From the NCBI GenBank assembly GCA_019115285.1, contig DXDU01000107.1, positions 1 to 41,191 of the forward strand: 41,191 nucleotides of DNA, given 5' to 3'. The position numbers and the translations under genes are program-made. This document shows, piece after piece, positions 14,828 through 22,109 of this stretch (the first letter of the stretch is position 1; each line of letters starts with the position of its first letter). This DNA comes from Candidatus Acutalibacter pullistercoris (lineage in GTDB: Bacteria > Bacillota > Clostridia > Oscillospirales > Acutalibacteraceae). The notes under the pieces were generated by a model that ran no database searches, was not told the origin of the DNA, and was given only the letters and a program-made list of their open reading frames with translations.

Positions 14828-16255
14828 ATGAAAGTATTGTTCTGTGCCAGCGAGGCGTTGCCGTTTTCCGCCACAGGCGGCCTGGCTGACGTGGCAGGTT
14901 CCCTGCCCCAGGCCCTTCGGGCCCGCCTGATCGGCTGCCGGGTGGTGGTGCCCCTGTACGACAGCACCCCCCAGGAGCTGCGGGACCAGATGAAGTTCAT
15001 CACCAGCATCAGCGTGCCGGTGGCCTGGCGGCGTCAGTACTGCGGCATTTTCGAGGCCAAGGTGGGCAACGTCATCTACTATCTCATCGACAACCAGTAC
15101 TACTTCAAGCGCCAGGGGCTTTACGGGCACTTCGACGACGCCGAGCGCTTCGCCTTCTTCTCCCGGGCCATTCTGGAGATGCTGCCCTATATCGACTTCA
15201 AGCCCGACGTGATCCACACCAACGACTGGCAGACCGCCTTGGTGCCCATCTACTACCGGCTGTTCTACGCCAATAACGAGTGGTACTCCGGCATCAAGAC
15301 GCTGTTCACCATCCACAACATCCAGTACCAGGGCCAGTACGGCAAGGACATCCTGGAGGACGTGTTCGGCATCCCCAATTACGAAGCCCCCCTGCTGGAG
15401 TACGACAACTGCGTGAACCTGATGAAGGGCGGCATCGAGTGCGCCAACTGGGTCTCCACCGTGAGCCCCACCTACGCCCAGGAGATCCTGGACCCCTGGT
15501 TCGCCCACCGGCTGGACCCCATCCTCCGGGAGCGCAGTTGGAAGCTCTCCGGCATTCTCAACGGCATCGACACCGTGAGCTACGACCCTGCCGCCGACCC
15601 CAACATCTACGCCCATTACAGCAGAGAGGACAAGGCGGGCAAGGCCGAGAACAAGCGGAAGCTCCAGGAGCGGCTGTGCATCGAGCAGGACCCCGATCTG
15701 CCCCTCATCGGCATGGTCACCCGGCTGGTCTCCCACAAGGGGCTGGACCTGGTGAAAGAGGGCATCGACAACGTGATGACCTACTCCAACGCCCAATTTG
15801 TGGTGCTGGGGTCTGGGGACCTGGAGTACGAGAACTTCTTCCGCTGGATGCAGGAGCGGTATCCCGGCAGGTTCGTGCTGTGCCTGGGCTTTGTGCCCGA
15901 GCTCTCCCGGAAGATCTACGCCGGGGCGGACATCTTCCTCATGCCCAGCAAGTCCGAGCCCTGCGGCCTGTCCCAGATGATCGCCCTGCGCTACGGCACC
16001 ATTCCCGTGGTGCGGGAGACCGGCGGCCTGAAGGACTCCATCACCGACAGCGGCGACGGCCAGGGCAACGGCTTCACCTTCCAGACGTACAACGCCGGGG
16101 ATATGCTCAACTCCCTGCACCGGGCCATCTACGCCTACAACTCCGACAAAGAGGGCTGGGGCATGCTGGTGGACCGCGCCATGGGCTGCGACAATTCCTG
16201 GGGCAAGTCCGCCAACGAGTACATCAAGCTCTATAAGCAGATCTGCAAAGACTGA
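14828..16255 (+). CDS. glgA: glycogen synthase (ADP-glucose dependent)
   Basis: GlgA (GT5) elongates alpha-1,4-glucan using ADP-glucose. The 475-residue product starts MKVLFCASEALPFSATGGLA; the family loop K-T-G-G-L reads A-T-G-G-L here, so the usual Lys is replaced by Ala. HTNDWQTALVP, FTIHNIQYQG, the C-domain NGIDTVSYDP and SEPCGLSQMIALRYG with the retaining-GT Glu are present. AAAGGA precedes the ATG. It is last in the glg operon, with a strong terminator at 16271. No glgP or amylase lies in the window. Confidence 0.95.
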   Translation: MKVLFCASEALPFSATGGLADVAGSLPQALRARLIGCRVVVPLYDSTPQELRDQMKFITSISVPVAWRRQYCGIFEAKVGNVIYYLIDNQYYFKRQGLYGHFDDAERFAFFSRAILEMLPYIDFKPDVIHTNDWQTALVPIYYRLFYANNEWYSGIKTLFTIHNIQYQGQYGKDILEDVFGIPNYEAPLLEYDNCVNLMKGGIECANWVSTVSPTYAQEILDPWFAHRLDPILRERSWKLSGILNGIDTVSYDPAADPNIYAHYSREDKAGKAENKRKLQERLCIEQDPDLPLIGMVTRLVSHKGLDLVKEGIDNVMTYSNAQFVVLGSGDLEYENFFRWMQERYPGRFVLCLGFVPELSRKIYAGADIFLMPSKSEPCGLSQMIALRYGTIPVVRETGGLKDSITDSGDGQGNGFTFQTYNAGDMLNSLHRAIYAYNSDKEGWGMLVDRAMGCDNSWGKSANEYIKLYKQICKD

Positions 16256-16270
16256 GCCAGCTCTTTGCCG

Positions 16271-16301
16271 GCGGCCGGGGAACACCTCCCCGGCCGCTTT
16301 T
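16271..16301 (+). terminator. terminator of the glg operon
   Basis: GCGGCCGGGG (16271-16280) pairs with CCCCGGCCGC (16288-16297), followed by TTTTCT. Confidence 0.85.
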
Positions 16302-16356
16302 CTGCGCCCCGTTGTCAGGGGGAGCGGGAGAAGGCGCGAGCCCCGCCCCGGGGGAT

Positions 16357-16524
16357 GTTTCAAAAAGGCGGGCCTCTCCCGGGGCAGGCCTGGCGGCCGG
16401 GTGGGTTTCCCCGGCAGCGAGGTGCGGCCCTGACGCGGCGGGCAGGGGACGTTCCGGGGGATTCCGTTTCAAAAAAAGATGGGCCTCCCGGAGAGGGCCT
16501 GGCGGCCGGGTGGGTTTCCCCGGC
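16357..16524. repeat. two-copy GC-rich intergenic repeat
   Basis: Units 16357-16415 and 16466-16524 share GTTTCAAAAA, GGGCCTC and a block from GGCCTGGCGGCCGGGTGG to TTTCCCCGGC, with an offset of 109 bp. No reading frame with an RBS is conserved between them. They occupy the space between glgA and the next promoter. Confidence 0.75.
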
Positions 16525-16574
16525 GGAGGGCGTGGCCCCGGTACGCTGGGAGAGCGGGGCAGAAAACAGGGCGG

Positions 16575-16603
16575 TTGCGCCTTGTTCGGAAATGTGCTAC
16601 AAT
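16575..16603 (+). promoter_or_regulatory. promoter of the first O-antigen-ligase-like gene
   Basis: TTGCGC (16575-16580), 17-bp spacer, TACAAT (16598-16603). Confidence 0.65.
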
Positions 16604-16636
16604 AACCGCAAATCACCTGCTGGAAAAAGCGGGACA

Positions 16637-18163
16637 ATGGATGGTTTTCCCATGATGACTTTGGAACGACAGAAGACGCCCTTCCGGGCCGGGGAAGTGA
16701 TGGCAGCCCTGCTGCTGGTGCAGCCCCTGCTGGACGTGCTCTCTTACTTTATGCAGGAGGCGGGGACCACCGCCTTCACCACGGCGCTGCGCATGGTGCT
16801 GCTGGCGGCGGTGAGCCTGTACGGCTTTGTGATCACCGACAGGAAAAAGCCGGTGCTGGCGCTGTACGCCGTGGCCCTGGCCTTTTGGGTGATCCACATG
16901 GCCGGGTGCTTCCGCCAGGGGTACCAGGACCCGGTGGGGGACGCCGCCGAGTACTTGAAGCTTTTGCAATTCCCCCTGTGGACGGCGGCCTTCTCCGCCA
17001 TGCTCCGCCAGGGGCAGGACCTGGACCGTCGGGCGGTGGCCTGCCTGGTGGGGGACTTTTTGCTGATCTTGTTCATCATCGCCCTGTCCTTCGGCCTGGG
17101 GATGCCTGTGTACACCTACGACTACCCCGACCGGGGGATACAGCTGGGGATCTTGGGGTGGTTCGGCGTGGCCAACGCCCAAAGCGCCATTGTGCTGGTG
17201 CTGGGGGCTCCCCTGCTGCTGTGGGGCTACCGGTCCGGCAAGCTGTGGGTGTTCACCCTGTGCGCCGCGGGGGGCTTCTCCCTGCTGTACTTCACCGGCA
17301 CCAGGCTCACCTATTTTGGGGCCATCCTTCTGGCGGGAGGGTTCTTCGTGCTGGTGCTCCTGGGCCGGAAGCGGTGGGTCTTCTGCCTGCCGCTGGCGGT
17401 AGCGCTGGCGCTGCTGGTGGCCTTCCAGGGGATGTCCCCCATGGTGGCCCGGCAGGCCATGTCCGTGGACTCCGACTCCTACTACGAGGAGCTGACCCAG
17501 CAGTACCTGGGAGAGGACAGCGATTTCGTCTACCGGGAGGGGGAGGAGATCCCCCCTGAGATCCTGGAGAAGATTCGGGCCCTGTACACGGAGGTGTACG
17601 GCAAACGGGGGATCTACAACACCATGCTCCTGGGGGATCTGATCCAGGAGTTTGGCGTGGACCGGGTGATGGAGGAGTACGGCTACACCGTGGACGGGGA
17701 ACTGCTCTACGACGTGCGGGACAAGAAGCTTCACGCCCTGCACCTGGTGTGGGAGGACCAGGACCTGTTCACCCACCTGTTTGGCTTTGAGTACGCCAAG
17801 GCCCAGATCGGCGTCACCAATTACGACCCGGAGAACGATTTCCCGGCCCTGCGGTATTTCTACGGCTATGTGGGCGCCGCCCTCTACGTGGGGTACTGTC
17901 TCTACTTCCCCCTGCTGGCACTGTGGCATCTGGTGAGAAAGCTGCGCAGCTTCTTCTCCTACCCCTGGGCGGAGGCGGGGACCTACCTTGCCATGCTGGC
18001 CTTCGGCTTTGGGGCGGCCCAGTTCTCCGGCCAGGTGCTGCGCAAGCCCAGCGTGACGGTGTACCTGTCCCTGGCGGCGGCGCTGCTGCTGGGGCTGTTC
18101 TCCCGGGAGAGGGAACCCCTGGAAAAGGGGGAAGAACCTGTTGTGCTCCCGGGGAAAATGTGA
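16637..18163 (+). CDS. O-antigen ligase-like polytopic membrane protein, copy 1
   Basis: A 508-residue protein with about ten to twelve membrane segments belongs to the O-antigen ligase/polymerase-like group of Firmicutes, which link or polymerise surface glycans on the outer face of the membrane. The N-terminal core includes ALLLVQPLLDVLSYF, GMPVYTYDY, FGVANAQSAIVLVLG and FTGTRLTYF. A large hydrophilic loop (about 275-400) ends with DPENDFPALRYFYGYVGAAL, after which two or three more segments follow. The start at 16637 is the first ATG downstream of the promoter; its RBS is weak, and ATGs at 16652/16655 are alternatives. It is a tandem paralogue of the next gene. The glycan is unknown. Confidence 0.75.
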   Translation: MDGFPMMTLERQKTPFRAGEVMAALLLVQPLLDVLSYFMQEAGTTAFTTALRMVLLAAVSLYGFVITDRKKPVLALYAVALAFWVIHMAGCFRQGYQDPVGDAAEYLKLLQFPLWTAAFSAMLRQGQDLDRRAVACLVGDFLLILFIIALSFGLGMPVYTYDYPDRGIQLGILGWFGVANAQSAIVLVLGAPLLLWGYRSGKLWVFTLCAAGGFSLLYFTGTRLTYFGAILLAGGFFVLVLLGRKRWVFCLPLAVALALLVAFQGMSPMVARQAMSVDSDSYYEELTQQYLGEDSDFVYREGEEIPPEILEKIRALYTEVYGKRGIYNTMLLGDLIQEFGVDRVMEEYGYTVDGELLYDVRDKKLHALHLVWEDQDLFTHLFGFEYAKAQIGVTNYDPENDFPALRYFYGYVGAALYVGYCLYFPLLALWHLVRKLRSFFSYPWAEAGTYLAMLAFGFGAAQFSGQVLRKPSVTVYLSLAAALLLGLFSREREPLEKGEEPVVLPGKM

Positions 18164-18169
18164 TATGAT
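18141..18169 (+). promoter_or_regulatory. promoter of the second O-antigen-ligase-like gene
   Basis: TTGTGC (18141-18146), 17-bp spacer and TATGAT (18164-18169). The -35 and spacer lie within the end of the upstream gene. Confidence 0.6.
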
Positions 18170-18211
18170 GAAAGCGGCATCTGTTGACATAATCTGGAAT
18201 GGGGAAGAGCT

Positions 18212-19822
18212 ATGATGAAGTCTTTGACTGGGTTCTTGGAGAGGCGCCTGTCCGCCCTGGTGCTGGGGCTGATGGTGATACAGCCGGCGCTGGACGTGTT
18301 CTCCTATTTTCTGGAGCAGCAGGTGGGGAGCAACACCATCTCCACGCTCCTGCGGTTCTTTTTGCTGGCGGCGGTGGCCTTGCTGGGCTTCGCGGTGAGC
18401 AAGAAAAAGAAGTGGTACTTTGTCTTTTACGGGGTCGCCTTCCTGTTCTGGATGGTCCACATGCTCAACTGTTTCCGCATCGGGTACACCTCGCTGTACA
18501 CCGACGCGGCCAACTACCTGCGGATTATCAACTTCCCCATCTTCACCCTGTCCCTGATCACCTTCTTCCAACAGGGCCGGGACGTGCGCAAGAGCATTTA
18601 CCTGGGCTTTGCCATCGACCTGGGGGAGGTGCTGCTGTTTACCGCCCTGCCCTGGGCGCTGGGCATGCCGGTGTACACCTACCGGGACCTGTATGTGGGC
18701 GTGCTGGGATGGTTCTCCACCCCCAGCGCCCAAAGCGCCGTGGTCACCCTGCTGGTGCCCATGGGGCTGTTGTGGGCCCTGCGCACGGAGAAGTACCCGG
18801 TCTTCGCCGTCACGGCGGTGCTGGGCTTTGGGCTTATGTTCCTCACCGGGACGAAATTTACCTTCTACTCCATCTTCATCGTGGCGGGGGCTTACCTGTT
18901 CCTCTTCGTCCTCCAGTGGAAGAAGCGGTACATCGCCTATGGAGCCACCCTGCTGGTGCTGCTGGCGGCGGTGGTCCTGTTCCGGGATCAGTCCCCCATG
19001 GCGGTGCGGGAGCACATGACCGCCTACTCCCAGGGGGAGTATACCCGGCTGGTGGAGGAGAGCCTGAAGAACAGCGGCGTGGATGAGAGCGAGATTGAGG
19101 ACCTGCAGGAGGGCGAGGAAGAGCTGGAGGAGGAGCAGGAGGAGGACTACCTGCCTCCGGAAGTGCACCTGGAGAACAAGCGCCGGGCCCTGCTGGGGGT
19201 CTACACCGACCGGGAGGTCTACGGGCCGTTTTTCGCCAGTTTCCACGAGCGCTTCGGCGCCTACCGGGTGATGGATGCCTACGGCTACACGGTGGACACC
19301 AGCGTCCTGTCTGATACCCGGGTGCGCAAGTCCATGTTTGCCGACCTGGTGTGGGAGGAGAAAGACTTCTTCACCAAGCTCTTCGGCTTTGAGTACGCCG
19401 ACATGATCACCCCCGAGGAGATCTACGACCTGGAAAACGACTTCCCTGCCATTTTCTTCTTCTGCGGCTATGTGGGATTTGCCCTGTACCTGCTGTTCTT
19501 CGCCTACTTTGGGTTTATCCTGCTGCGGGCCTTCTGGTGGAAGCTGAAAGACGCCGCCGGTGAACGGCCCAAGGGCAGGCCGGTGCTGTGGCACCTGCAG
19601 GTGTTCTGGGACGGCCTGCGCCGGTACCTGACCCTGGAGATGGGCGCTGTGGGCATGACCTTCCTGCTGGCGGCCATTGCCGCCCAGATCTCTGGCAACG
19701 TGCTGCGCCGGCCCAACGTCACCGTGTACTTCGCCGCGGCGGCGGCCTGCATCTACTTCCTGACGGTGGAGCAGCCCAAGCGCCAGCGGGGAGAGCTGCC
19801 GTCCCAGACGGAGCGCTTCTAA
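18212..19822 (+). CDS. O-antigen ligase-like polytopic membrane protein, copy 2
   Basis: A 536-residue paralogue of the preceding gene. It shares VIQPALDVFSYF, GMPVYTYRD, FSTPSAQSAVV, FLTGTKFTFYS, the loop motif LENDFPAIFFFCGYVGFALY and a C-terminal AAQISGNVLRRPNVTVYF (copy 1 has AAQFSGQVLRKPSVTVYL). The extracellular loop (about 265-420) includes a very acidic stretch of Glu around residues 290-315. The start has GGGGAAGAG upstream; a second Met follows directly. A role in ligation or polymerisation of a cell-surface polysaccharide is inferred from the family. Confidence 0.75.
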   Translation: MMKSLTGFLERRLSALVLGLMVIQPALDVFSYFLEQQVGSNTISTLLRFFLLAAVALLGFAVSKKKKWYFVFYGVAFLFWMVHMLNCFRIGYTSLYTDAANYLRIINFPIFTLSLITFFQQGRDVRKSIYLGFAIDLGEVLLFTALPWALGMPVYTYRDLYVGVLGWFSTPSAQSAVVTLLVPMGLLWALRTEKYPVFAVTAVLGFGLMFLTGTKFTFYSIFIVAGAYLFLFVLQWKKRYIAYGATLLVLLAAVVLFRDQSPMAVREHMTAYSQGEYTRLVEESLKNSGVDESEIEDLQEGEEELEEEQEEDYLPPEVHLENKRRALLGVYTDREVYGPFFASFHERFGAYRVMDAYGYTVDTSVLSDTRVRKSMFADLVWEEKDFFTKLFGFEYADMITPEEIYDLENDFPAIFFFCGYVGFALYLLFFAYFGFILLRAFWWKLKDAAGERPKGRPVLWHLQVFWDGLRRYLTLEMGAVGMTFLLAAIAAQISGNVLRRPNVTVYFAAAAACIYFLTVEQPKRQRGELPSQTERF

Positions 19823-19836
19823 ACGAGACGAAACAA

Positions 19837-19867
19837 ATCCCCTGGGGAGATGCCCCAGGGGATTTTT
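19837..19867 (+). terminator. terminator after the O-antigen-ligase-like pair
   Basis: ATCCCCTGGGG (19837-19847), 5-nt loop, CCCCAGGGGAT (19853-19863), then T-run. Confidence 0.9.
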
Positions 19868-20271
19868 GCGTGGCAGGAGAAAGGGCACGCGGGGCCCACC
19901 CCGAAGGGGGGAGCGGGAGACAGGCAGCCGCCCCAGAGAGCGAGCGGGAGCGCCTGCCTAGGAGGGGGCCTGGGAAAGGCTGGGTCTGTGCGGATGCCCC
20001 CAGGAGCGGGGAAAGGAAATGAACCGGGGGAGCGGGGGAGGCCAAGGGAAGCAGGGGGGAGGCCTGGGGCTGTGCGGCCGCTTGCCCAGGGGCTGGAAAA
20101 AGAATCTCCCCCGGGAGGTCGGGGGAGGCGAGAAGATCCTACAATAGCCTGTGGGGTGCCCAACCCAGGGGGGAAGGAACTGCCCGTGGACCATGGAGGC
20201 CAAGGGAAGCGGGGGAGCCGGGTCTGTTCCTGATACCAGCGGGGGAGGTTGCGCCCTGTTCCCCAAAAAAA
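19868..20271. other. gene-free GC-rich interval with a short repeat
   Basis: No frame here has both an RBS and coding-like composition. GAGGCCAAGGGAAGC occurs at about 20037 and again at about 20190, each followed by a G-rich run, so the interval holds a degenerate two-copy repeat. Confidence 0.5.
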
Positions 20272-20310
20272 GGGAAAAGGAAAAGGCCTGGGAAGCATCT
20301 CCCAGGCCTT
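20272..20310 (-). terminator. terminator of the peptide operon
   Basis: AAGGCCTGGGA (20283-20293) pairs with TCCCAGGCCTT (20300-20310). On the minus strand it runs into TTTTCCTTTT. It lies 68 bp beyond the last peptide gene. A second hairpin (CCGCGC / GCGCGG, 20334-20349) sits between. Confidence 0.75.
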
Positions 20311-20377
20311 TCCTTCGTTTCGAGGAGGAGGAGCCGCGCTTTCGCGCGGTTTTGTATTACTTCAATGAGTCCTTCCC

Positions 20378-20533
20378 TTAGTAGGGGAGACGGACGGAAA
20401 TCACATACCCGTTGACGTTCAGGAACGCTCTGTCGGTATCCACCTGTTCGTTGGCGAAGTAGCCAAGCGTTTCGGAGATACGAGCGGCCTGGGCGCTGTC
20501 GTTGACAAAGAATTTCTTCTTCAGCTTGCTCAT
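20378..20533 (-). CDS. small peptide of the NGYV-SVRLPY family, gene 5 of 5
   Basis: A 51-residue peptide starts MSKLKKKFFV and ends FLNVNGYVISVRLPY. The first half is basic and helix-forming. The second contains FANEQVDTDR, shared with the upstream paralogues, then the conserved C-terminus. The RBS is AGAAAGAAGGG. It has no signal peptide, no cysteine and no membrane segment. I do not recognise the family. Nucleotide identity with the neighbours is highest in the 3' half, showing descent by tandem duplication. It is last in the operon. Confidence 0.8.
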   Translation of the reverse strand: MSKLKKKFFVNDSAQAARISETLGYFANEQVDTDRAFLNVNGYVISVRLPY

Positions 20534-20566
20534 GGTGAAACCCTTCTTTCTAGGCTCCCTTACTCC

Positions 20567-20716
20567 TTAGTAGGGGAGATGCACAAACATCACAGAGCCG
20601 TTGCCGTTGCTCAGGCAAGCCATGTCCTGATCGTGGACGAACTGGTCCAGGGCCTCGGCCACCTGGGCGGAACGCTCTTTCTTCTCGTTGTTGAACAGTC
20701 TATTCATGAAGCTCAT
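20567..20716 (-). CDS. divergent small peptide of the same family, gene 4 of 5
   Basis: A 49-residue peptide starts MSFMNRLFNNEKKERSAQ and ends LSNGNGSVMFVHLPY. It keeps the N-terminal basic helix, the NG near the C-terminus and the terminal LPY, but lacks the FANEQVD block and replaces SVRLPY with FVHLPY. One cysteine is present (Cys34). The stop region CCCTTAGTAGGGGAG-like sequence is shared with the paralogues. RBS AGAAAGAGG precedes it. It is the most diverged member and may have a different partner or target. Confidence 0.75.
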   Translation of the reverse strand: MSFMNRLFNNEKKERSAQVAEALDQFVHDQDMACLSNGNGSVMFVHLPY

Positions 20717-20768
20717 ATCAGTTACCTCTTTCTGTAAATTAAAGTTGTTGTTGGAAGTTGGAAAGTGC

Positions 20769-20924
20769 TTAGTAGGGCAGTCGCACGCTCATCACGTAGC
20801 CGTTGACGTTCAGGAAAGCCTTGTCGTTGTCCACCTGCTCGTTGGCGAAGCGGCCCATGGTGTCGGCGATCCGGTTGGCCTGCACTTTGGTATCATTCTC
20901 GAAAAACTTCTTAATCATGCTCAT
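20769..20924 (-). CDS. small peptide of the NGYV-SVRLPY family, gene 3 of 5
   Basis: A 51-residue peptide starts MSMIKKFFENDTKVQANRIA and carries GRFANEQVDNDK before the C-terminus FLNVNGYVMSVRLPY. It aligns without gaps to gene 5 (20378-20533). RBS GAGAGAGGAA precedes the ATG. It lies 37 bp downstream of gene 2 and 52 bp upstream of gene 4. Confidence 0.82.
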   Translation of the reverse strand: MSMIKKFFENDTKVQANRIADTMGRFANEQVDNDKAFLNVNGYVMSVRLPY

Positions 20925-20961
20925 GGTGAATTCCTCTCTTTCTCTCTCTCACCGGCGGCCC

Positions 20962-21138
20962 TTAGTAGGGGAGCCGCACGCTCATCACATAGCCGTTGAC
21001 GTTCAGGAAAGCCTTATCGTTGTCCACCTGCTCGTTGGCGAAGCGGCACAGGCCTCCGGTCAGTCTGGCGTTCTGGGCAGCCTCTTGGTTCGCATGGGCG
21101 CCCATCACTTTAGAAGCGAATCGAATTACTTTGCTCAT
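20962..21138 (-). CDS. small peptide of the NGYV-SVRLPY family, gene 2 of 5
   Basis: A 58-residue peptide starts MSKVIRFASKVMGAHANQEA; its second half reads LCRFANEQVDNDKAF and then LNVNGYVMSVRLPY. It has a longer N-terminal helix than genes 3 and 5 and one cysteine (Cys31) at the same place as in gene 1. RBS AGAAAGGGG precedes the ATG. The 3' half is almost identical in DNA to gene 3. Confidence 0.82.
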   Translation of the reverse strand: MSKVIRFASKVMGAHANQEAAQNARLTGGLCRFANEQVDNDKAFLNVNGYVMSVRLPY

Positions 21139-21193
21139 GGTTACTACCCCTTTCTGAAAACTCGTACTGTCTTTGTATTTGTGACGCCGGCCC

Positions 21194-21367
21194 TTAGTAG
21201 GGGAGCCGGACGCTCATCACGTAGCCGTTGACGTTCAGGTAAGTTCGGTCCGTGTCTACGGACTCGTTGGCGAAGCGGCACAGGCCCTCGCTCAGTTTGT
21301 GGGCAGCCTTATTCTCCTCATGCGCTGCCGGGATCATCTTCGAAACGATTTTCATTGCCTTGCTCAT
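21194..21367 (-). CDS. small peptide of the NGYV-SVRLPY family, gene 1 of 5
   Basis: A 57-residue peptide starts MSKAMKIVSKMIPAAHEENK, followed by LSEGLCRFANESVDTDRT and the C-terminus YLNVNGYVMSVRLPY. It is first in the operon; the leader is about 64 nt from the predicted transcription start. RBS AGAAAGGGG precedes the ATG. Conservation of the last 15 residues across the family, against variable N-termini, suggests the C-terminus is the functional or recognised part. No modification enzyme, protease or exporter gene is adjacent. Confidence 0.82.
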   Translation of the reverse strand: MSKAMKIVSKMIPAAHEENKAAHKLSEGLCRFANESVDTDRTYLNVNGYVMSVRLPY

Positions 21368-21437
21368 GGTAACTACCCCTTTCTTAGGTTTCTGTAATCC
21401 GGGCCGCCTGTTTGGCGTCTCTCTTGATTACGGCCTC

Positions 21438-21466
21438 ATTATAAACCCGGTTTATAAACTTGTCAA
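21438..21466 (-). promoter_or_regulatory. peptide operon promoter with operator in the spacer
   Basis: On the minus strand TTGACA (21461-21466), a 17-bp spacer and TATAAT (21438-21443), a near-perfect sigma-A promoter. The perfect palindrome GTTTATAAAC (21450-21459) fills the spacer, where a bound repressor would block RNA polymerase. Further TTTATAAA cores lie upstream at 21472-21479 and 21503-21510. Confidence 0.85.
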
Positions 21467-21519
21467 GCGCTTTTATAAAGATTTTTCAAAGAATTTACGG
21501 AATTTATAAAGCGCACAAA

Positions 21520-21880
21520 AAGTAAAAACTTCGCCCTTACATTTGTGCAAGTTGACAAGAGATTCCGGGAATTCCGCCCCGTTCCCCCGGAGATCCAGGC
21601 CTTTCCTCGGGGAGGGAAGGCGGGAAAAGCCCAGTGTTTCCAAGGGTTTTTCTCGAATTTACAAAGAAAAGCCCCCGAAGGAGGCGCTGGGTCTGGCCCT
21701 TCTCCCCAGCGGGAGAAAGATTCGACCCGGGGAGGGCCGTCCCTGTATTATAATAGTATAGGGGCAGGCCGGCCGGGCCGGGGAGGAGCGTGGGGCGGGC
21801 CGCCTAAAGATTTGGTGGACAGGGCGGAGAGGGGAAGGGGAAAAGCCCCGGGAAACCCTGGGGGACTGTCCGCCGGAGAA
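21520..21880. other. gene-free interval
   Basis: I see no supported gene. There is an AT-rich spot with TATAAT on both strands at about 21747-21760 but no matching -35, and a weak hairpin near 21665-21690. Confidence 0.4.
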
Positions 21881-21884
21881 AGAC

Positions 21885-21990
21885 AAAAGGGCCGCGGCAT
21901 TTGCCGCAGCCCTTTCGCCAGAGAATCTCTTCGCTGAAAAAACCTGAGAAATCAGCGTCCCGTCAGAGGGAAGTCCCGGTCCCTTTGACA
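21885..21990 (-). ncRNA. candidate small RNA under the same operator
   Basis: A strong minus-strand promoter (21997-22025) is followed after about 106 nt by a clear intrinsic terminator: GGGCTGCGGCA / TGCCGCGGCCC with a TTTT tail (21885-21912). No frame in between has an RBS, so the transcript is most likely non-coding. It contains a C-rich segment CTTCCCTCTG that could base-pair with GA-rich ribosome binding sites; this is inference. It is read toward the peptide operon, with which it shares its promoter layout. Confidence 0.55.
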
Positions 21991-21996
21991 AGACCC

Positions 21997-22025
21997 AGTA
22001 TAATGCCGGTTTATAAACTTGTCAA
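21997..22025 (-). promoter_or_regulatory. sRNA promoter with operator in the spacer
   Basis: TTGACA (22020-22025), 17-bp spacer and TATACT (21997-22002), with GTTTATAAAC at 22009-22018. The palindrome has exactly the same distance to the -35 as in the peptide operon promoter. A second near-match ATTTATAAAC lies at 22031-22040. Confidence 0.85.
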
Positions 22026-22073
22026 GGGGAATTTATAAACTTTTCTAAAAACTTTTCGAACCCTGGGGAAACA

Positions 22074-22104
22074 TGAAAAAAACCCGCAGGTTTTGGCCTG
22101 CGGG
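22074..22104 (-). terminator. terminator of the lacI-family gene
   Basis: CCCGCAGG (22083-22090) pairs with CCTGCGGG (22097-22104); on the minus strand a T-run follows. Confidence 0.85.
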
Positions 22105-22109
22105 AGGGG

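Noticed and set aside
16613-19888. Long 1091-residue minus-strand frame opposite the O-antigen-ligase-like genes
   Set aside because: It is His/Gln/Gly/Pro-rich antisense of two membrane proteins in a high-GC genome, with no motifs or RBS.
20378-21367. Leaderless bacteriocin cluster
   Set aside because: Tandem short peptides fit superficially, but these have an acidic middle, a conserved C-terminus and no immunity or transporter gene nearby, unlike known leaderless bacteriocins.
21747-21760. Promoter from TATAAT/TATACT boxes on both strands
   Set aside because: No acceptable -35 hexamer lies 16-18 bp away on either strand.
21659-21991. 110-residue minus-strand protein starting with TTG
   Set aside because: It has no RBS, begins at the transcription start of the candidate sRNA and runs straight through its strong terminator; composition is Pro/Arg/Ser-rich noise.
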